This document shows positions 22,291 to 35,800 of a stretch of DNA of 64,000 bases, in pieces. Position numbers and translations under genes: made by a program. The number at the start of each line of letters is the position of its first letter. Position 1 is the first letter of the stretch. The stretch spans positions 1,116,001 through 1,180,000 of the forward strand of contig NW_024104318.1 of the NCBI RefSeq assembly GCF_003945595.2, written 5' to 3'. Under the pieces are notes generated by a model. That model worked only from the letters and a program-made list of their open reading frames with translations. It was not told the DNA's origin and ran no database searches. Source of the DNA: Pipra filicauda (Eukaryota; Chordata; Aves; Passeriformes; Pipridae).

Positions 22291-25200
22291 TAATTCTGTA
22301 ATGTGCCCAGTATATCTGCCACACCAGTGACACAGTAAAGGAGTAGAAATCCTAAAAGGAGGCTCGCCAATCCCAGGTTCTAATTAAATCTTGACAAATT
22401 AGGTACAGCAACCCAGGGGATCGTTTGGCATTCTGTTCACACTGTAAAACTTCTGTCCTGGGAACATCCCTTACAGGCTGTGTGCCATGGCCCTGTGGCA
22501 CAGGAACAGGTTATTGTGGATCACCATCTCACCCGGTCTCTTCTCATGCTGCAGGAATCTCCAAGTGGAAGAACTAGGTGGCTTTGAACTTTCGCTTGCA
22601 CTGGGGGGGCTTAAAGCAGTAAACTCAGGACTCAGCCATTTGTTTTCATTTTCATATAATGATGTGTCTAGCTCTCATGGTTGCACAGAAAACTGTATCA
22701 ACTCGAACCATATGTTAACTGAGGCAGCAATATGTTCTTAAATTGGCAGACAGCTCAAAATGACATTTCAGCAAGATGTGAACTATTTTCAATCATCTCA
22801 ATAGGGTGTTAACTCTAAAACCTAAACATTGCCTGTATATATATTTTGTTAACCATTTCACTGCTATATACCTTGAGCAAGATAGCTAAACTCTTCCTCT
22901 ACACTTCTCCAAGACAATATATCCCAACTACTAATTTGAAAGAATCTGTCCATATAAATTGGCCTAGTTACATACTTGGCTCGATCATTTTTAACATCTC
23001 ACAATCAATGTATTTATCCTTCCACATCATGAGGCAATGAAGTGCTGTCATCTCCTTTTTACAGACGGAGGAAAAAAATGCAAGAACATGATAAAAAGGA
23101 AACAGAACAGAGATCATCTGAGCTTAAGCCTTTTGTCTGAACCAGTAGATTGGCCTTTCCTTTTACACGGAAATTATGTGGAGACAGCGAAAAATCCACT
23201 GAATTAAAGTAAGTAACAGAGGCTGAATATTTAAGAGTAGTATTATCCATATATGTAGCAGATTTAATTTTTAAAAGGTTGTGTGCAGTTCAGTTTAAAT
23301 TAATTCAGTTCTTTCACTGAATGCCACAGAATTTTCAGAGATTTGCTAAAATTTAAGGCCAGATTACCAGAGAGCACAGAATCTTCTGCCCTTACCTCTA
23401 TCTGGTCAATTTTATCAATACAGTATCTTAGCTTTAGACCATAGCACATAATAAAATAAATATAAGACAAACGCAAATTTTGAATCCAGCAGAAGTTGGT
23501 CAAATAAACACAGGATCTGGATCAGTAACACTTTTTAAAATCATACATGCCTAAAACAATTTACAAAAAAAAAAATAACAAGGCTTAAAAATACATTTGT
23601 TTAGGTCCCAGTTCCTCTCTTGCACATTTTTTAATTTTAGTTTTGTGGCCAATCAGGCAAACAGCGTGGCAGCTGGTGTAATTGAAACTATTTTCCTACC
23701 CAGCAAGTGCTTCAGGTTTTGAGTCACAGCAGTAAATGCATCTGAGCTAGGAATGGAAGTTGGCTATTTATTACTCAGGTAACAATATAGGTTACAAGAA
23801 AGTATACAGTATGAAAAAGCTTCAGCCTGACTGAACTGAATGGGCAAAGATAGCTATGTGTCTTGATACGAGCCTAAGTCCCTTTCAAACAACTGACTGC
23901 AAAAACTTGGTCTAGTTTGTGAAGTATTTTGTGATGAAAGGCACTCTACACATGTAAAATATTATTACTACATTTGCAAAATGAAATTTCTAAGAGAAAA
24001 AGCACAGAACACGCCAACAACAATAAAGCAATCAATTGCAATAGGATGCAAGAACTTGCAATAAATTGCTTTGTAGACAAGGATTAAATTGTTTCAGCAC
24101 CAACCACCCAATCCAACTTAACTAACAAAGAGAAAAAAGAAACGAGAAACATTTGCGTAAAAAGCTCATAACTGTCAACGTGTTCAGAACACCAGCATGT
24201 CCTGCTACACCTAATACCTTTGTCAAGGTGGCCTATCTGGAACTACTCTTTCCCATTCCCTGCAGACTTAAGTTGCAGAGTTTCCCTGCAGACTCTCACT
24301 GTATTTGCCAGCACTGGATCTCTGCTTGGGGTCTGAGTTTGAGACAGTCCAGATCCACACACAGAGCCCCCCTCACCCTGCCCCCCCGTCAGTATCACTC
24401 ATCGCAGCTTAAGCTTGTCTGGTTTGCTCTGGCAGTGACCTGGATGTTGCACATGCTACAGTGCAATAAGAGAACAATACCAGCAATAAGACTGCTCGTG
24501 TGATGTTGTTTTTTCATAAATATGTACTTAACCTTCTTCCAACAACATTATTGTTATAATATTTTTTTCTGCGCACTGATTCTACAAATCAGCACTACAT
24601 TATACTGAAAAGAAGTGTATTTGGTTTTAAATCCTTGTATTAAGCATTCTCTTTGAACAATGGTTTTAAGAGCTTTGGTTTGCTATTCCACTAGATATTT
24701 TAATAAATCAGCATCTTAATTCCTAATATTTTCTTCTATTAACACGTAAGATTGTAACCTTCTCTTCTCCCCATTGTTACATGCTATTTTAAGTGACATC
24801 CAAACTGAGCCTCAAAATGACAGCATTAGGCATCCAAAAGGAGGCTGATCATTCATTTATATCATGGCCTTTGCCTTGCAGCACATGTTCTATGTGAGAC
24901 TGCAAAGTATGAACAGTATTTTGTAGCAGACTGAAGAGTTACCATTCATCTTCATTTCCATGGGACAGATCAGCTGAACACTTGGCTGTCATATATAAAG
25001 CATTCAAAAATATATTTGCATTTTAACTAACAACATGGCACTGTGATGTAAATTGGTGACTGAACCACTCATTGGGGGTGCAGTTATAGGAAGGCTTTAC
25101 ACTATGAAGCAGGATTGTGTGCTATTTAATGGTTGATAACTCTACTGCAACGACTTACTAAAACAACTGCATGTTAAGCTATGAACATAAAAAAAATCTT

Positions 25201-28200
25201 ATGAATGTTCATATGACGATATTTTCAAATGAATTTAAAGTATTTTACAATTAAATTTACAAGAGTCCCTAAATCCTATTTTTAACTAATTTAGGTGCTT
25301 GAGGGGAAAAAAAAAAACATACATAGGGCTAAACCCAGAAAAATATTAAACCAGCAACAAAGAGAACCATTATGCATTTTTGAATTAACAGCCTAAGATC
25401 ACTGTAATGTGATTGTAAAGAAAAACAGATGCTAAACCTGTGTTCTCCAAATATATTGCAATGCTGGTTCACACACACACCTCTGTACTGGGAAGAAACA
25501 AGTCTCTACGCCACTTCCCTGACCATCTGGACAAGAAGCTGCTGTACAGACTCTGGTGGGACAAGCCCAAACCCCTATGGGTCCCCATAGGGCACACACT
25601 CCCCCAGCTGGGATGTAACCTGGGTGCACTTGCTGTAATCAGGACAACTGGGCACATGAGTGAGCACTATGATCCTCAGCACAATGGAGAACTAACAGGA
25701 TTCTCAACAGAGGTCATGGTCCAAGAAAGGAGGATTAAAATAAATTGTCAGATAGTACAGGAGAGGTAGAGGAAAACCCTGTTTGTTTCCCAGACATTCA
25801 GACTACACTCCAACCCTATGAATAGCATGCTGTTCCCCTTCTGTCTGGTGTTTCGGAGTGAATGTGTCTCTGGCTGCCACGACCTTCACTGAATTGTGTG
25901 CTGCCCACTTGGACATGCACTATTACTCTCAGGAGACTTGGAATTTGCAAACCACAAGAAGCCAAGGAAAGTCTCAGCCATCAAAGCCTCAGCACATTCA
26001 AAATGGCAGCCTCTGCTGGCATGTACAGCAGTGAAACATTAGGTTCTTAGTAACTAAGAAAAACAGAGACAGCCAGAGACTTTCAGTCACTTATGCACAC
26101 GATCAACATTTTATGCATTGCTATCTGCTCTTAAGAGCTTGAACCACTCTGGTCTTATCCTTAGAGCCTACTGCTTAGACACTTTAAAAACACCTGCTCC
26201 ATATATACCTATAGAAATACATCTTGCCTACTTAGCTACTTCTGCTGCCTTCACAAGGATTGTGCTACCCACTGGAAAATGAGTCCACTACATCAGTCAC
26301 ATACACCGGTATTTACAGCAGGAGTTTTCAAAAGAACTCGGCAGTACAAGTGAGGCTGGACATCAGAAGGCTTAACTCCCATTAGGCAATGAAAAGAAGC
26401 AGCCAGCATCAAAAAACACTCTGTGTCCAGCAGCTTACACTGCTCTTCATTGACTAAAGAAACCAGAAAACTGGCTCCAGTAAAACTGCCAAATTTACCT
26501 TAATTAGTAGGTTTCCTTAATGTGCCATTACTCAAATTAAAAACCATTTCAAGTTTATTGCCTGTTCATGGCACCCTGAAGAGGGGTTTTGTTTGCTGAG
26601 CATTTGGGAGCTTACAGTGTTCTCAAGTGAGAGCTACTATATTAATTTCTCCATATCCCAGGTAACTGGGTCTCACATTTCCTTCCAAAGAAGGCCTACA
26701 TTTTCCCTAGTCTTCCTTTTCTGGAAAGGAAGACTGGTCCTCATTCATATGAATTCAGCTTTCAAATGTCACCCAAAACTTGTGTATTTACTTGAAGAAA
26801 CAAATTATTTGGATAACTAACCCCCCAAAACCCCATTTTGCTTGGTTTCTGGGTTTCAAGGTTCAGAATCAACTTTGCAATAAACAACAACTACAAGAGA
26901 AAATACAGAACTTCTGCAAGAAAGTCTATTTGAGCCCAGCTTTGAGAAAAGCTGGAGAAATGATATCTAGTTTGGCTGTGGTCTAAAGCGTCTATATCTA
27001 AAGAGTCTTATTCTGGTATAGCCTACTGAGTATTTACAAAACTCAGGATTAAAAATCCAGATATTACCAGCAGAAAACATTTCAAAAGCAACACAGGACA
27101 TGCCATAGCAGAAAGAAGGTAGATGCAGCACTGAGGATTTAAAACATTAAAAACACACCTTAAAAACCAAGTGTTCCTGTGGTATCTGTGACATACTGGT
27201 GTTTAAAAAGTGAGGGGAGAGGAGACTAGTGAGTCAAGATGAAAAAGTGTTCTTTGAATCTATGTTCCTAACTAATTTGTTTCAAATTCTGCCACAGTCT
27301 TACATGTGAGAAATTACATTAAGGGCAAAGGGTGATAGTGCAGAGATAAAGCAACAAGAAGGTATTCAAAATACTTGCCAAGAAAAAAGCACTCATCTGA
27401 TAAAAATTTAGACAGGAAGAATGCCAAAACCCAGGAAAGACACAACGGAGAGATTTGATGAGGTGATTGCTGCTGCAGTTGTCAGGCTTGTCAGTAGAAA
27501 GGGGATGCCAGATTTTAACTCAAAAATAATGTCAGCTTAAAAGTTGCCTCTTTTTTTCACCACATGTTTCTAATTAAGATGACATTAGGAACTTCTGGCA
27601 ACTATAAATAAAACTGTTTGGATTTAGTGTAAAAGATTAGGTAGAAGAGTTTTTCAATATCTTAAAATAGAGGAAGAAAAAGAAACCTGTTATGAAGAGC
27701 AAGCCCCCAACAAATTGTGCCACAATCCAACAATAATCTCAAGATGATTTTGAATTTGAATAATGGAGCATTAAAAAAACCCCACTCATTAAGTGGAATC
27801 TGACAACTTTAGTGAAGCCATTTATCTGTTTTACTTTGAGCAACTTTTATGAAATGTTCTTCATATTAACCACAGTATTTAAGAAAACTACAAAAATGAA
27901 GGTCCTCTTACCAGTGAAAAAATGTGACAGACTGAAACCTAATCTCACTCACTATTCACAGGTTTTGCAATCCCAGCCTTCACCACTGTGGCATATTTTT
28001 TTTAACATCCTTCCTCTAACTCCTTCTTTGAAGAAATTTACTTCATTACATCTCATACATATGTTTGCCTAAATCTTAGGCACATTGAGAGACTACTGTA
28101 TTAACTGGAAGAAGACACACAAAGCAAGTTACTGAAATGTCCTCTTATGTTAGCTTGAGGATGTCTCTAACACTAGGGCCAGCCTTTGGGATTGGAAGAG

Positions 28201-30271
28201 GCAACTGGAAAGGACAAGTTTTCAATTTACAGCCTGGACCCTCAGCTAGGCTTAGTCACAAGACTTGGCTGATTTACACAAGGCAAGAATCTGGAGCCAT
28301 GTTTTCACTCTAATGAGGTCATAATTTAAATAAAAAAGAAAAAAGGGGAAAAAATTAAACAGGCTTTTCCAGGCTAACAAGAATAAAGCCCCTGGGGACT
28401 AATGAACTCAATGAGGTTTATAAATCAGAGGTTTATAATACATCCACAGTAAATCTCTTCTATGTAAGAACTGAAAAGACATCATCATCTGAGCCTCTTC
28501 AAATTCAGGAGCCAGCCAATATTGTATTTAATTACTATATCCAGTGAGGCTATACACACACACCCAAGCCCATTAAAATTTCTATTCAAAATTCTGTGAG
28601 CCAAATAAAAACTTTCAGCACTGCAAAAAAGAGATGTCTATTGTCATATGGTTTCTTATTTTTCACACAGTCAATATCCACAATTTCACTAAGCATAATT
28701 GATCTGGCTCTGGACAGAATTAGAGGTGGCCTGAAACCACAGTGGAAGCAGCTAAGGACTGGGGAACCATTTACACAAGGTACAGGGCCTTACAAAAATT
28801 AAGCACACAATTCTATTCCTCTGGTTCTTCTTGGGATGATTTAACAGCAGTTGAAACTATTTTATTAGCACATGCAGGGAATGGCTGGTGCACAGAGAAG
28901 ATTTCTTGTTTGGTGTGGTGGAAATGCCTTTCATGTAAGCATGCCTTTCAGGTTAACAGATTCCTTTGCTGTTGGAAACGGCAAGCAGACAAGGAAGCAA
29001 AGATTTGTCCATAGACTGTTTACCTACATTCAAAAGAAGAAAGAAAATATACCAGGAATACCATGTTTCCTTCATTATGTCTGGAAATTAGATATGTGGA
29101 GGCATTTTGAGAGAGTGAGAAATCACCTGCAATCACAAAGCCTCAGGATAACTCTGAATGTTTTCAGGGTCATAAGGAAATGTATTCTGATTAACAGCAC
29201 AAATGTAGACTCTAGAAATGTGACTGTATCTATTTTCAGATTTCTTTTTTTCCTGGAGAAGCCATAAGCATCATGTAAAAGGAAACAACAATAGACATGA
29301 TGGCCAATGGAATAAGGAAAGGGAAAGCACAGCTACATCTTGCAACAGACTAGAAGGAAGGGCCAGGTTATTATTCTATTAGAGAAACAGCAGTTGTTTT
29401 GACATGCACCTAAAACAGTCAGTTTGTCAGCTGAGAAACACTTCTAGCTTTGGTCCTGTTTCATTTGAATGCAGCTAAACTGCTTTCAGAAGTTAAGCAG
29501 ATTTAGACATACTAAGCACCATGTATAAAGTCAAGGAGCTTGGAAAATCAAGATTTGAGCTAGCTGTTAGTGAAATTTGGTGAGTGCCTCAAATGAGACA
29601 TCCCTTACAAGTAGTTTCCTCCAATATTTCAGATTTTGCCTGTTGTTAAAACCAAATGCTCATCATTATCCTTGCACACATGGCACTGATAAGAACCAAT
29701 ACACAGAAGCCTTTGATGATGTTCCACATCCAGGACAATATTGAATTTTAAAGTGTTATGTTCTTGCTGAAGCCATCGATCCTGCAAGCCATGACAAATG
29801 GCCACTAGAGAAATCCTGTGCTATTTAGGATGCTAATCCCCATTTCAGTTTCTAACTACTTTTGACATCCTTTGCTGAGGGTCACTACTATTACATCTGA
29901 GCTAGTGGAATAGCCTGTGCAAGACCCATCATCTGCATCACTACAAAGTCAGCTGACTGAATTGGTAAAATCTTCAACAGTGAGCTAAGCTGACCTCTTC
30001 CAGCTTAGCCGTGACCCAGTTTAACCTTCTGACTTTGACCATAATTTGTAACATTGCAAACCAGTGCAGATGTTTCTGTGGTGACCATCACACCACAGAT
30101 TTAGCTTCTAGTGTTCAAGGAGATGCTGGGCCTAGATTTAGAAAAATGCCATTTGTTGTCATATGCTGTCTCTTCACTAAAAAAATATATCCATATTTGC
30201 ATAGCCATATCACTATAAAAGCTAATGCAGGAAAGGTTTCCATTACAACCTTGCCACAGAAAGGTCAAGAC

Positions 30272-30296
30272 ATTGAATAGAATATTTCTATTCAAT
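30272..30296. repeat. Perfect 11-bp inverted repeat, 3-nt spacer
   Basis: ATTGAATAGAA is followed by TAT and the exact reverse complement TTCTATTCAAT. It is AT-rich and lies in unique DNA. It could form a cruciform or be a dimeric protein site, and chance is possible given the base composition. Confidence 0.85.
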
Positions 30297-30317
30297 CATG
30301 GTGTGTTATGAAATAAC

Positions 30318-30345
30318 TCTCACCTGAAAGTAAGAAGGCGTCTCA
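30318..30345 (-). other. Recursive-splice-like site (minus strand)
   Basis: Read on minus, a pyrimidine-rich stretch (CCTTCTTACTTTCAG) is directly followed by the strong donor GTGAGAG, with the junction between 30324 and 30323. This fused acceptor/donor is the form of zero-length exons used to splice very long vertebrate introns stepwise. No host gene is known here. Confidence 0.2.
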
Positions 30346-31779
30346 ACACAGTGTGACACTACTTTAAGCTGGTAGAGAGAAAATAGCAAGTTTGCAGTAT
30401 AAAGTCAGTTATTGCTATTTGCTACAACACGTACATGGCATTATGCAATGTGATATGGTTTTGGCCCTGTTTGCTTAATTCCACCGCATATTTTATTTCC
30501 TTTTTACTGCACAATTGATTTCCCTTCTTTCCCACTCTCAGACTGAATAACTCCCATGTTTTTCGCATGTGTTCATACAGAAAACCAAAGAGAAATGCAC
30601 TTGTACAATCATACCAGCATAGACTTTACTAACATCACTTTCTGAAAAGCGCCGTTTTCTATAGGCAGGAAAGTAATGCTCCAACTTTTCAGCATTTATC
30701 ACACCCTCTTTAATGTCCAGATATTCCCTGACCCCTAGCTCTAAATATTTAACAGTCCTTGTGCCATAATACTACAAACTGCGGTTTAAACCTTGTCTCC
30801 TACAACCCCCCCACAGCAGTGTTTAAAGACGCTAATGATGAAAAATTAGAGGCCTTACAGAATGAGAAGGAGAGCTGACCTTTGCCAGTGTGAACTGCCC
30901 ATGCTTGAATGGAGTTCTGTGCACATTCAGCAAAACTTTTCAAGCCTGTACAGCTTTGGTAGATGGCCAGTATTATCCTAGCATTGCTTTTCAGAATAAA
31001 ATTGACAATCTTTAATCCTAATTTGAGTTCATTGTGCAGCAAAGACATTTGGGATTGTGCCATTGTGTAGTAAATTGCACTCCTGGTAAGTGAAAAAATT
31101 AGAGAAAGACATACTTGCACTTAGATTTTTAAGGCCAGAACAACCTTCTCCTTTATAATCTAGCTTGTGTAAGGATGAACAGAAAAACAACTCAAAGGAA
31201 AGACTAAAACGGAACAAAGAATAGATGACTAATGTAACAAGGATTACTTATGGTCACTGTAAAAACTATTCTTAGAAATGATGCCACACAACTCAACCCA
31301 GAATGTTTCCTAGGTTATAAATATGCACTTAAATCTTACAGAAATTATTTTTAACTGAATTTGACTATAACTAAATTTAGTTACAATTCAAATTTGGAAG
31401 AAAACATTCATCATTGCCCAAATTAGTATGATTATTTACAAGCATGAAAGCACAGTAAACACTTTCTAACAAATCTAAAAGTATCATTAAGATAGACCAG
31501 AAATGTATTCTGGAAAATTTCTCTTTGGACTATGTTTTAGAACATGCAAAAAACATATTATTAGTTACCATTAACTGATGGCAAAACTTTGTTATACCTT
31601 GGTTTTCAGGTATAAATTAAAGTCAGAACTTCAACCTGCTGTTCCATTCCTATTTATTACTGTAGCTTTTCTAGGTTTTCACTCCACAGAATTCTATGGT
31701 TCATAAATGGTAAAGACTTCAGCTTTTTCAAAGTTATACTGTCTCTTTCCATTTCTATTAAGTGAAAGGAAAGCAAACA

Positions 31780-31962
31780 AATCTTAAAAAAAACCCAAAA
31801 AAACTAGACCACAAACAAACTCCAAGGAAACACTTAAACAATACCTCCAAGAGAAAAAAAAAACAACCCAACCAAACCAACAAAAAAAACCCCCAAAACT
31901 AAACCAAGCCAACCAACCAACCAAAAAAACCCAGCCACCAAAACCAAAACAAAACAAAGAAA
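31780..31962. repeat. A/C-rich low-complexity tract
   Basis: The plus strand is dominated by A and C, with AAAACCC, CCAA and AACC units, including (CCAA)4 near 31910; from about 31855 to 31955 there is almost no T and only a few G. It is not a clean tandem repeat. It resembles the smaller tract at 7643-7719 and the short one near 10470-10504, all A/C-rich on the plus strand. Confidence 0.85.
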
Positions 31963-32529
31963 GAGCATTTACAAAGGGAGAAACCTCTTTCCATTTTCAG
32001 ATTCTGCTGGTCATAATTTTGGCACTTTTTTGTTGTTGTGTGTATATAAAGGCAGGGGAAAGAGGACCTAAGAGTGACAGACTAATAAAAAAATCCTCTT
32101 TTCTACTGCATGCAGTACCAGTGATTGTAGAGATTGATTCAGATAGATTACTTATTCTGAAGATGCTACTCTACAACACACCCCCCTATGTAAATACAGT
32201 CTGGAATAGAGCAAGAAACAAACAAACAAGAGATGAAAGAAATTATATATCTTTTCCCCAAATTGTATATATAGGGTTATGGCATATAAAAATTGTTCAA
32301 GGGCACATATACTAAATTTGTCAGAAACCCAGACATACACATGTTCAGTTTTGCTTAATGATCAACATGTGGAAATCTTGACATACTAAGTTTAGGCTTA
32401 AAGTTACTGACGACCTACAGAATTGCAGATGATTTAGAAGAGGCTAAATGACATTAAGTTTCAGCTGTCTTTTCCAGTTCAAGAGCGGGGGTTCATCAAG
32501 AGAAAGCAGTTGGAAACAACTTCAAAACA
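31963..32529. other. Unique non-coding DNA
   Basis: No gene was recognised. The stretch contains a 14-base coincidence with U6 snRNA at 32303-32316 that does not extend, and overlapping short frames without domains. Confidence 0.5.
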
Positions 32530-32810
32530 ACAGAAAGATACGGCTTTTTACATAACAAATAGTAGACCTGTGAAATTCCTTGCCGGAGGCTGCGCAGCAT
32601 AGAAGCTTACACGAACTCCAAGGGAGACTTGAGATCTGTTACAGGTTAGTAAACAAATTTAGCTGAGAAAAGTCAAATGCTGGAAGACTACTAGGTGGAA
32701 GTATCATATACGCTTGCTCAGTTCCTCTCCAGGCATTTGCTTCTGGTCACAGAGAATATTGGGCAGCTGGTCAGAGCTATGGAGAGCATTCTGCATATTC
32801 CTATGTTACT
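32530..32810 (+). mobile_element. Old CR1/L3-like LINE fossil, 3' end
   Basis: The order of motifs follows the 3' end of ancient amniote CR1/L3 elements: a GACCTGTGAAATTCCTTGCC segment (usual form 'cctgtggaactc-cttgcc'), a GGAGGCTG continuation, then CTTCTGGTCACAGAGAATAT with GGGCAGCTGGTCAGAGCTATGG and a final TTCCTATGTTAC corresponding to the common ending 'cagtatggc-gttcttatgttc'. It is much more diverged than the other CR1 copies in the window, so it inserted earlier. The match is from memory of the consensus, and boundaries are approximate. Confidence 0.65.
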
Positions 32811-35800
32811 CCTTGGGAAGCACATGCTCACTGAAGTCCTTTACTCTTCACCAGTTTCATTCTTTTTTCTAGGTACAGTCCCCTGTCATGCACAGGATTG
32901 GTTACCAACACAAACACATCACTTATAGTCCCTAAAATGCTTTCTCAAAAGCATCGAAATTATCAATCATTTGGCTTCCTACTTAAACTTTAGAAGCTAC
33001 AACTAATTCTGTTCCTCTGGAGGCTATTCATATTTCTGTTTTCACTTATTTTGGCTAGTGGCTATCATACATCTATGCAACCTCCCATTTTACCAACCTA
33101 ACTGGTACACTTTCTTTTTCAGAAATGTCAAGGTAGCAAAAATAGTCATATTTCTGTGTAGCTTCTAATGACCGTCCGGGGCTCTTCTCTGAGGTTGTTC
33201 TTCAGCCATCTTACAGACAAATATCATGATACAGATACAGTGCTATACATACTAACACTTCAAATAAAAGTGGAGATGACAGTTACTGCTTAAACACAAA
33301 CTAAATATTTCCCTATATACAGATTCCCTCCACAGTCAGAGGAGTGACTGACACTTCTGACTTTCCATGCATTGCAATAATGTAGTAGTGACTTCCTAGT
33401 CCTATACAAATCTGTATAGGATGTCACAAAGAAATGTCTGATTACAACTGCTACAGCTGTTCAAAGTTGATAGAATATTTAATAGATTATTAATGTGTAT
33501 GCTCTGTTTAATTTTCTGCCCTGCTGGCACTAATATTTAATCAGATTTCGGATAAATTCTTCTCTACTAATTGAGTTTACAAAGCCTTGATAATCATATG
33601 CAGCTGACAGAAGACTTTACTTTTTTTCCTAGTCATCCCTGTCCTTTATCCTATAGATTCTTAAAAAGAAACATGTTTCCAAAAGGAAATCATAGCCATT
33701 CAACAGATTTTACTATTCCAGCCAATACATTCCCTCCAGAGTTCAATATTTTAAAATAGATTTTATTTATGAGCATTAAAGATCCTTCCTCCTCCCCCAT
33801 TTTGTCTTCCACTTATATCACCAGCTGTGACAATTTCAGACAGAGCCTGTCACTTCAGGTTTATTTTTTGAATTGCTCCACCCTTCTGCTTTCTCTTCCT
33901 CTAAAGAATTACTTCATTGTAACTTTATAGAGTTTTTGACTGAGCTCATCAAAACGAAGAGAATGGGAAATGTAATAGAAAGTCAATAGCTTTTTTTTAA
34001 TTATTTTAAAATACAGATTCCATTGGAAATATTATTTGAGGATGCCAATAACTCAGACAGAAATTGCTGTCACTATATTGTATGACACTGCCAACTCCCA
34101 ACGCCTTCCTTTCACGGAAGCATTTCTTCCAGCTACTCTATTCCTTACATTAAGTATATTTTCTTTCACTTGTATGTGTCCTTAATATGATTAAAAACTA
34201 ATAAATGCAACTAAACTAAACCATCTAATTACAACATTCCCTTGGATCATCGATCACATGGGAAATCTTGTATTCACATAATTAAGCAGTACCTCTCCTT
34301 ACAAGTAGGATTTACTCCCTTTTATCTTTTAGTGCCTTAAATATAGCCAGGATAAGCTAAGCAAACTGCAGAACCAGTTTGAATTTAAGTATACAGCGAC
34401 TTAAAAAATTCCATCCTGCAAGGGTCAGCAATTATTAATGAAGGGTAAATTTCAAAATTAGCTACGGAATGATTTAAAATGCATTTGTTCCTGAAAGTTC
34501 TTCCTCCCCTTTCTCAAATAAAATAGATTAAGAAGGAAATTAAATTCTTCAAGAAATAAATTTTGACTGAAGTGAGAAATCATACTAAGAAGCTAATTTA
34601 AGAAAGATGAAATTAATTTTGGTGACATTTATTCTATTTAGCAAAAATGGCGACAAAACATATAGTAGCTCTGTTACCATGAGATAAGAGGTTAGTAATT
34701 TAAGGCTGGGCATAGCTACAGTCTACAATGATTTAATCCTTCTGGTACAACATCCCTTGTGACCTATCATTAAAGGTTTAGAGTAAAACTGACAATTATT
34801 ATTAGCTTGTAATTGGATTTTGGAGATTCAGTATAAAGTTAGGATAATTTAAATGACTGTTGACATTGGAAAGATTATGTAAACAGTCTGAATCAGCTGT
34901 ATTTATCAATTTATTTCGTTGGACAAAAAAACCACCCTTAGCTTATCACTATGGTCTGGATAGAAAATGTGTAGTATTACTGCAGTATTGTTTTTCACAC
35001 TGATGAATAAAAGTAAAGAAACAGTAGGAAACTCCCTTTTAGAAGAAATTTAGACTATATCAGTATCTATCAAAATTTTTGACTATTAACCTCAGTTAAA
35101 GTAGGTGAAAAGCAAATTTTTATAAACATGCTATTCTTAAAACAGAAACTATCAAATCTGTGTCAAAAATACATGAAAAATGAAAATAACATAGTGTATT
35201 ATTTTCTTATATGGATTTTTAATTATCCATCCTAAGTCTTAGAAACTAATAACAGAATTGAAAACACAGAAATCTTTACAAATTTATACGGCATTAAAGA
35301 TGGTTTATCTTATGGCTTTGACATTCTCGTTTCTATAACAGGGACATATATGTGCCCGTGCCAGTCCTGCCTGTAACTCAGTACACTGCAAAAAACAAGC
35401 TTTTTGCAGAGTAAGCCACATTTTCTGTGATTGGTTCAAAAACATGGCAGCATGTAAGCTTCGCTTTGATGCATCAGCACACAGCATCTCAGCCCAAAGC
35501 ATGAAGCCAGGCCGACATTTCATTATATATCATTCTTTAATAACCACTTCCTTAAATAGACACTTTGGCATCATTTTGAAAATGTGCTTACTAATATCTG
35601 ATAGTGAGATAATGAACCCCAGCCTCAGAAGTTGAAAATTTCTCTTTTTCTGATATTTCCCTCACCAGTACTTTCTTCTCTTCTTTTTTTTCCTTATTAC
35701 CAGTGCCCTTTATTTCCTACATGAATGTTACAATAGACCAAAATCTCTGGGTGCCATAAATCATATTTGCCCTCCAAGCAGCAAGCACATCATGTAAGAA

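Larger units (their letters stand above)
19691..31779. other. Long stretch of unique non-coding DNA
   Basis: About 12 kb without a recognisable gene or transposon. All frames are short; the longest is 131 codons at 28872-29267 and shows no domain. Notable local features are a strong hairpin at 22267-22290, a perfect inverted repeat at 30272-30296 and a recursive-splice-like site near 30324 on minus, each listed separately. Confidence 0.55.

Noticed and set aside
25440..25769. 109-codon frame with W/H-rich segment
   Set aside because: Overlapped by two minus-strand frames of similar quality, with no family resemblance. Treated as chance.
28872..29267. 131-codon ATG frame
   Set aside because: It starts with a reasonable ATG but shows no known motif; it overlaps other frames and sits in ordinary AT-rich DNA.
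32303..32316. 14-base identity to U6 snRNA (GCACATATACTAAA)
   Set aside because: The flanks do not match U6 on either side, so it is a coincidence and not a pseudogene.
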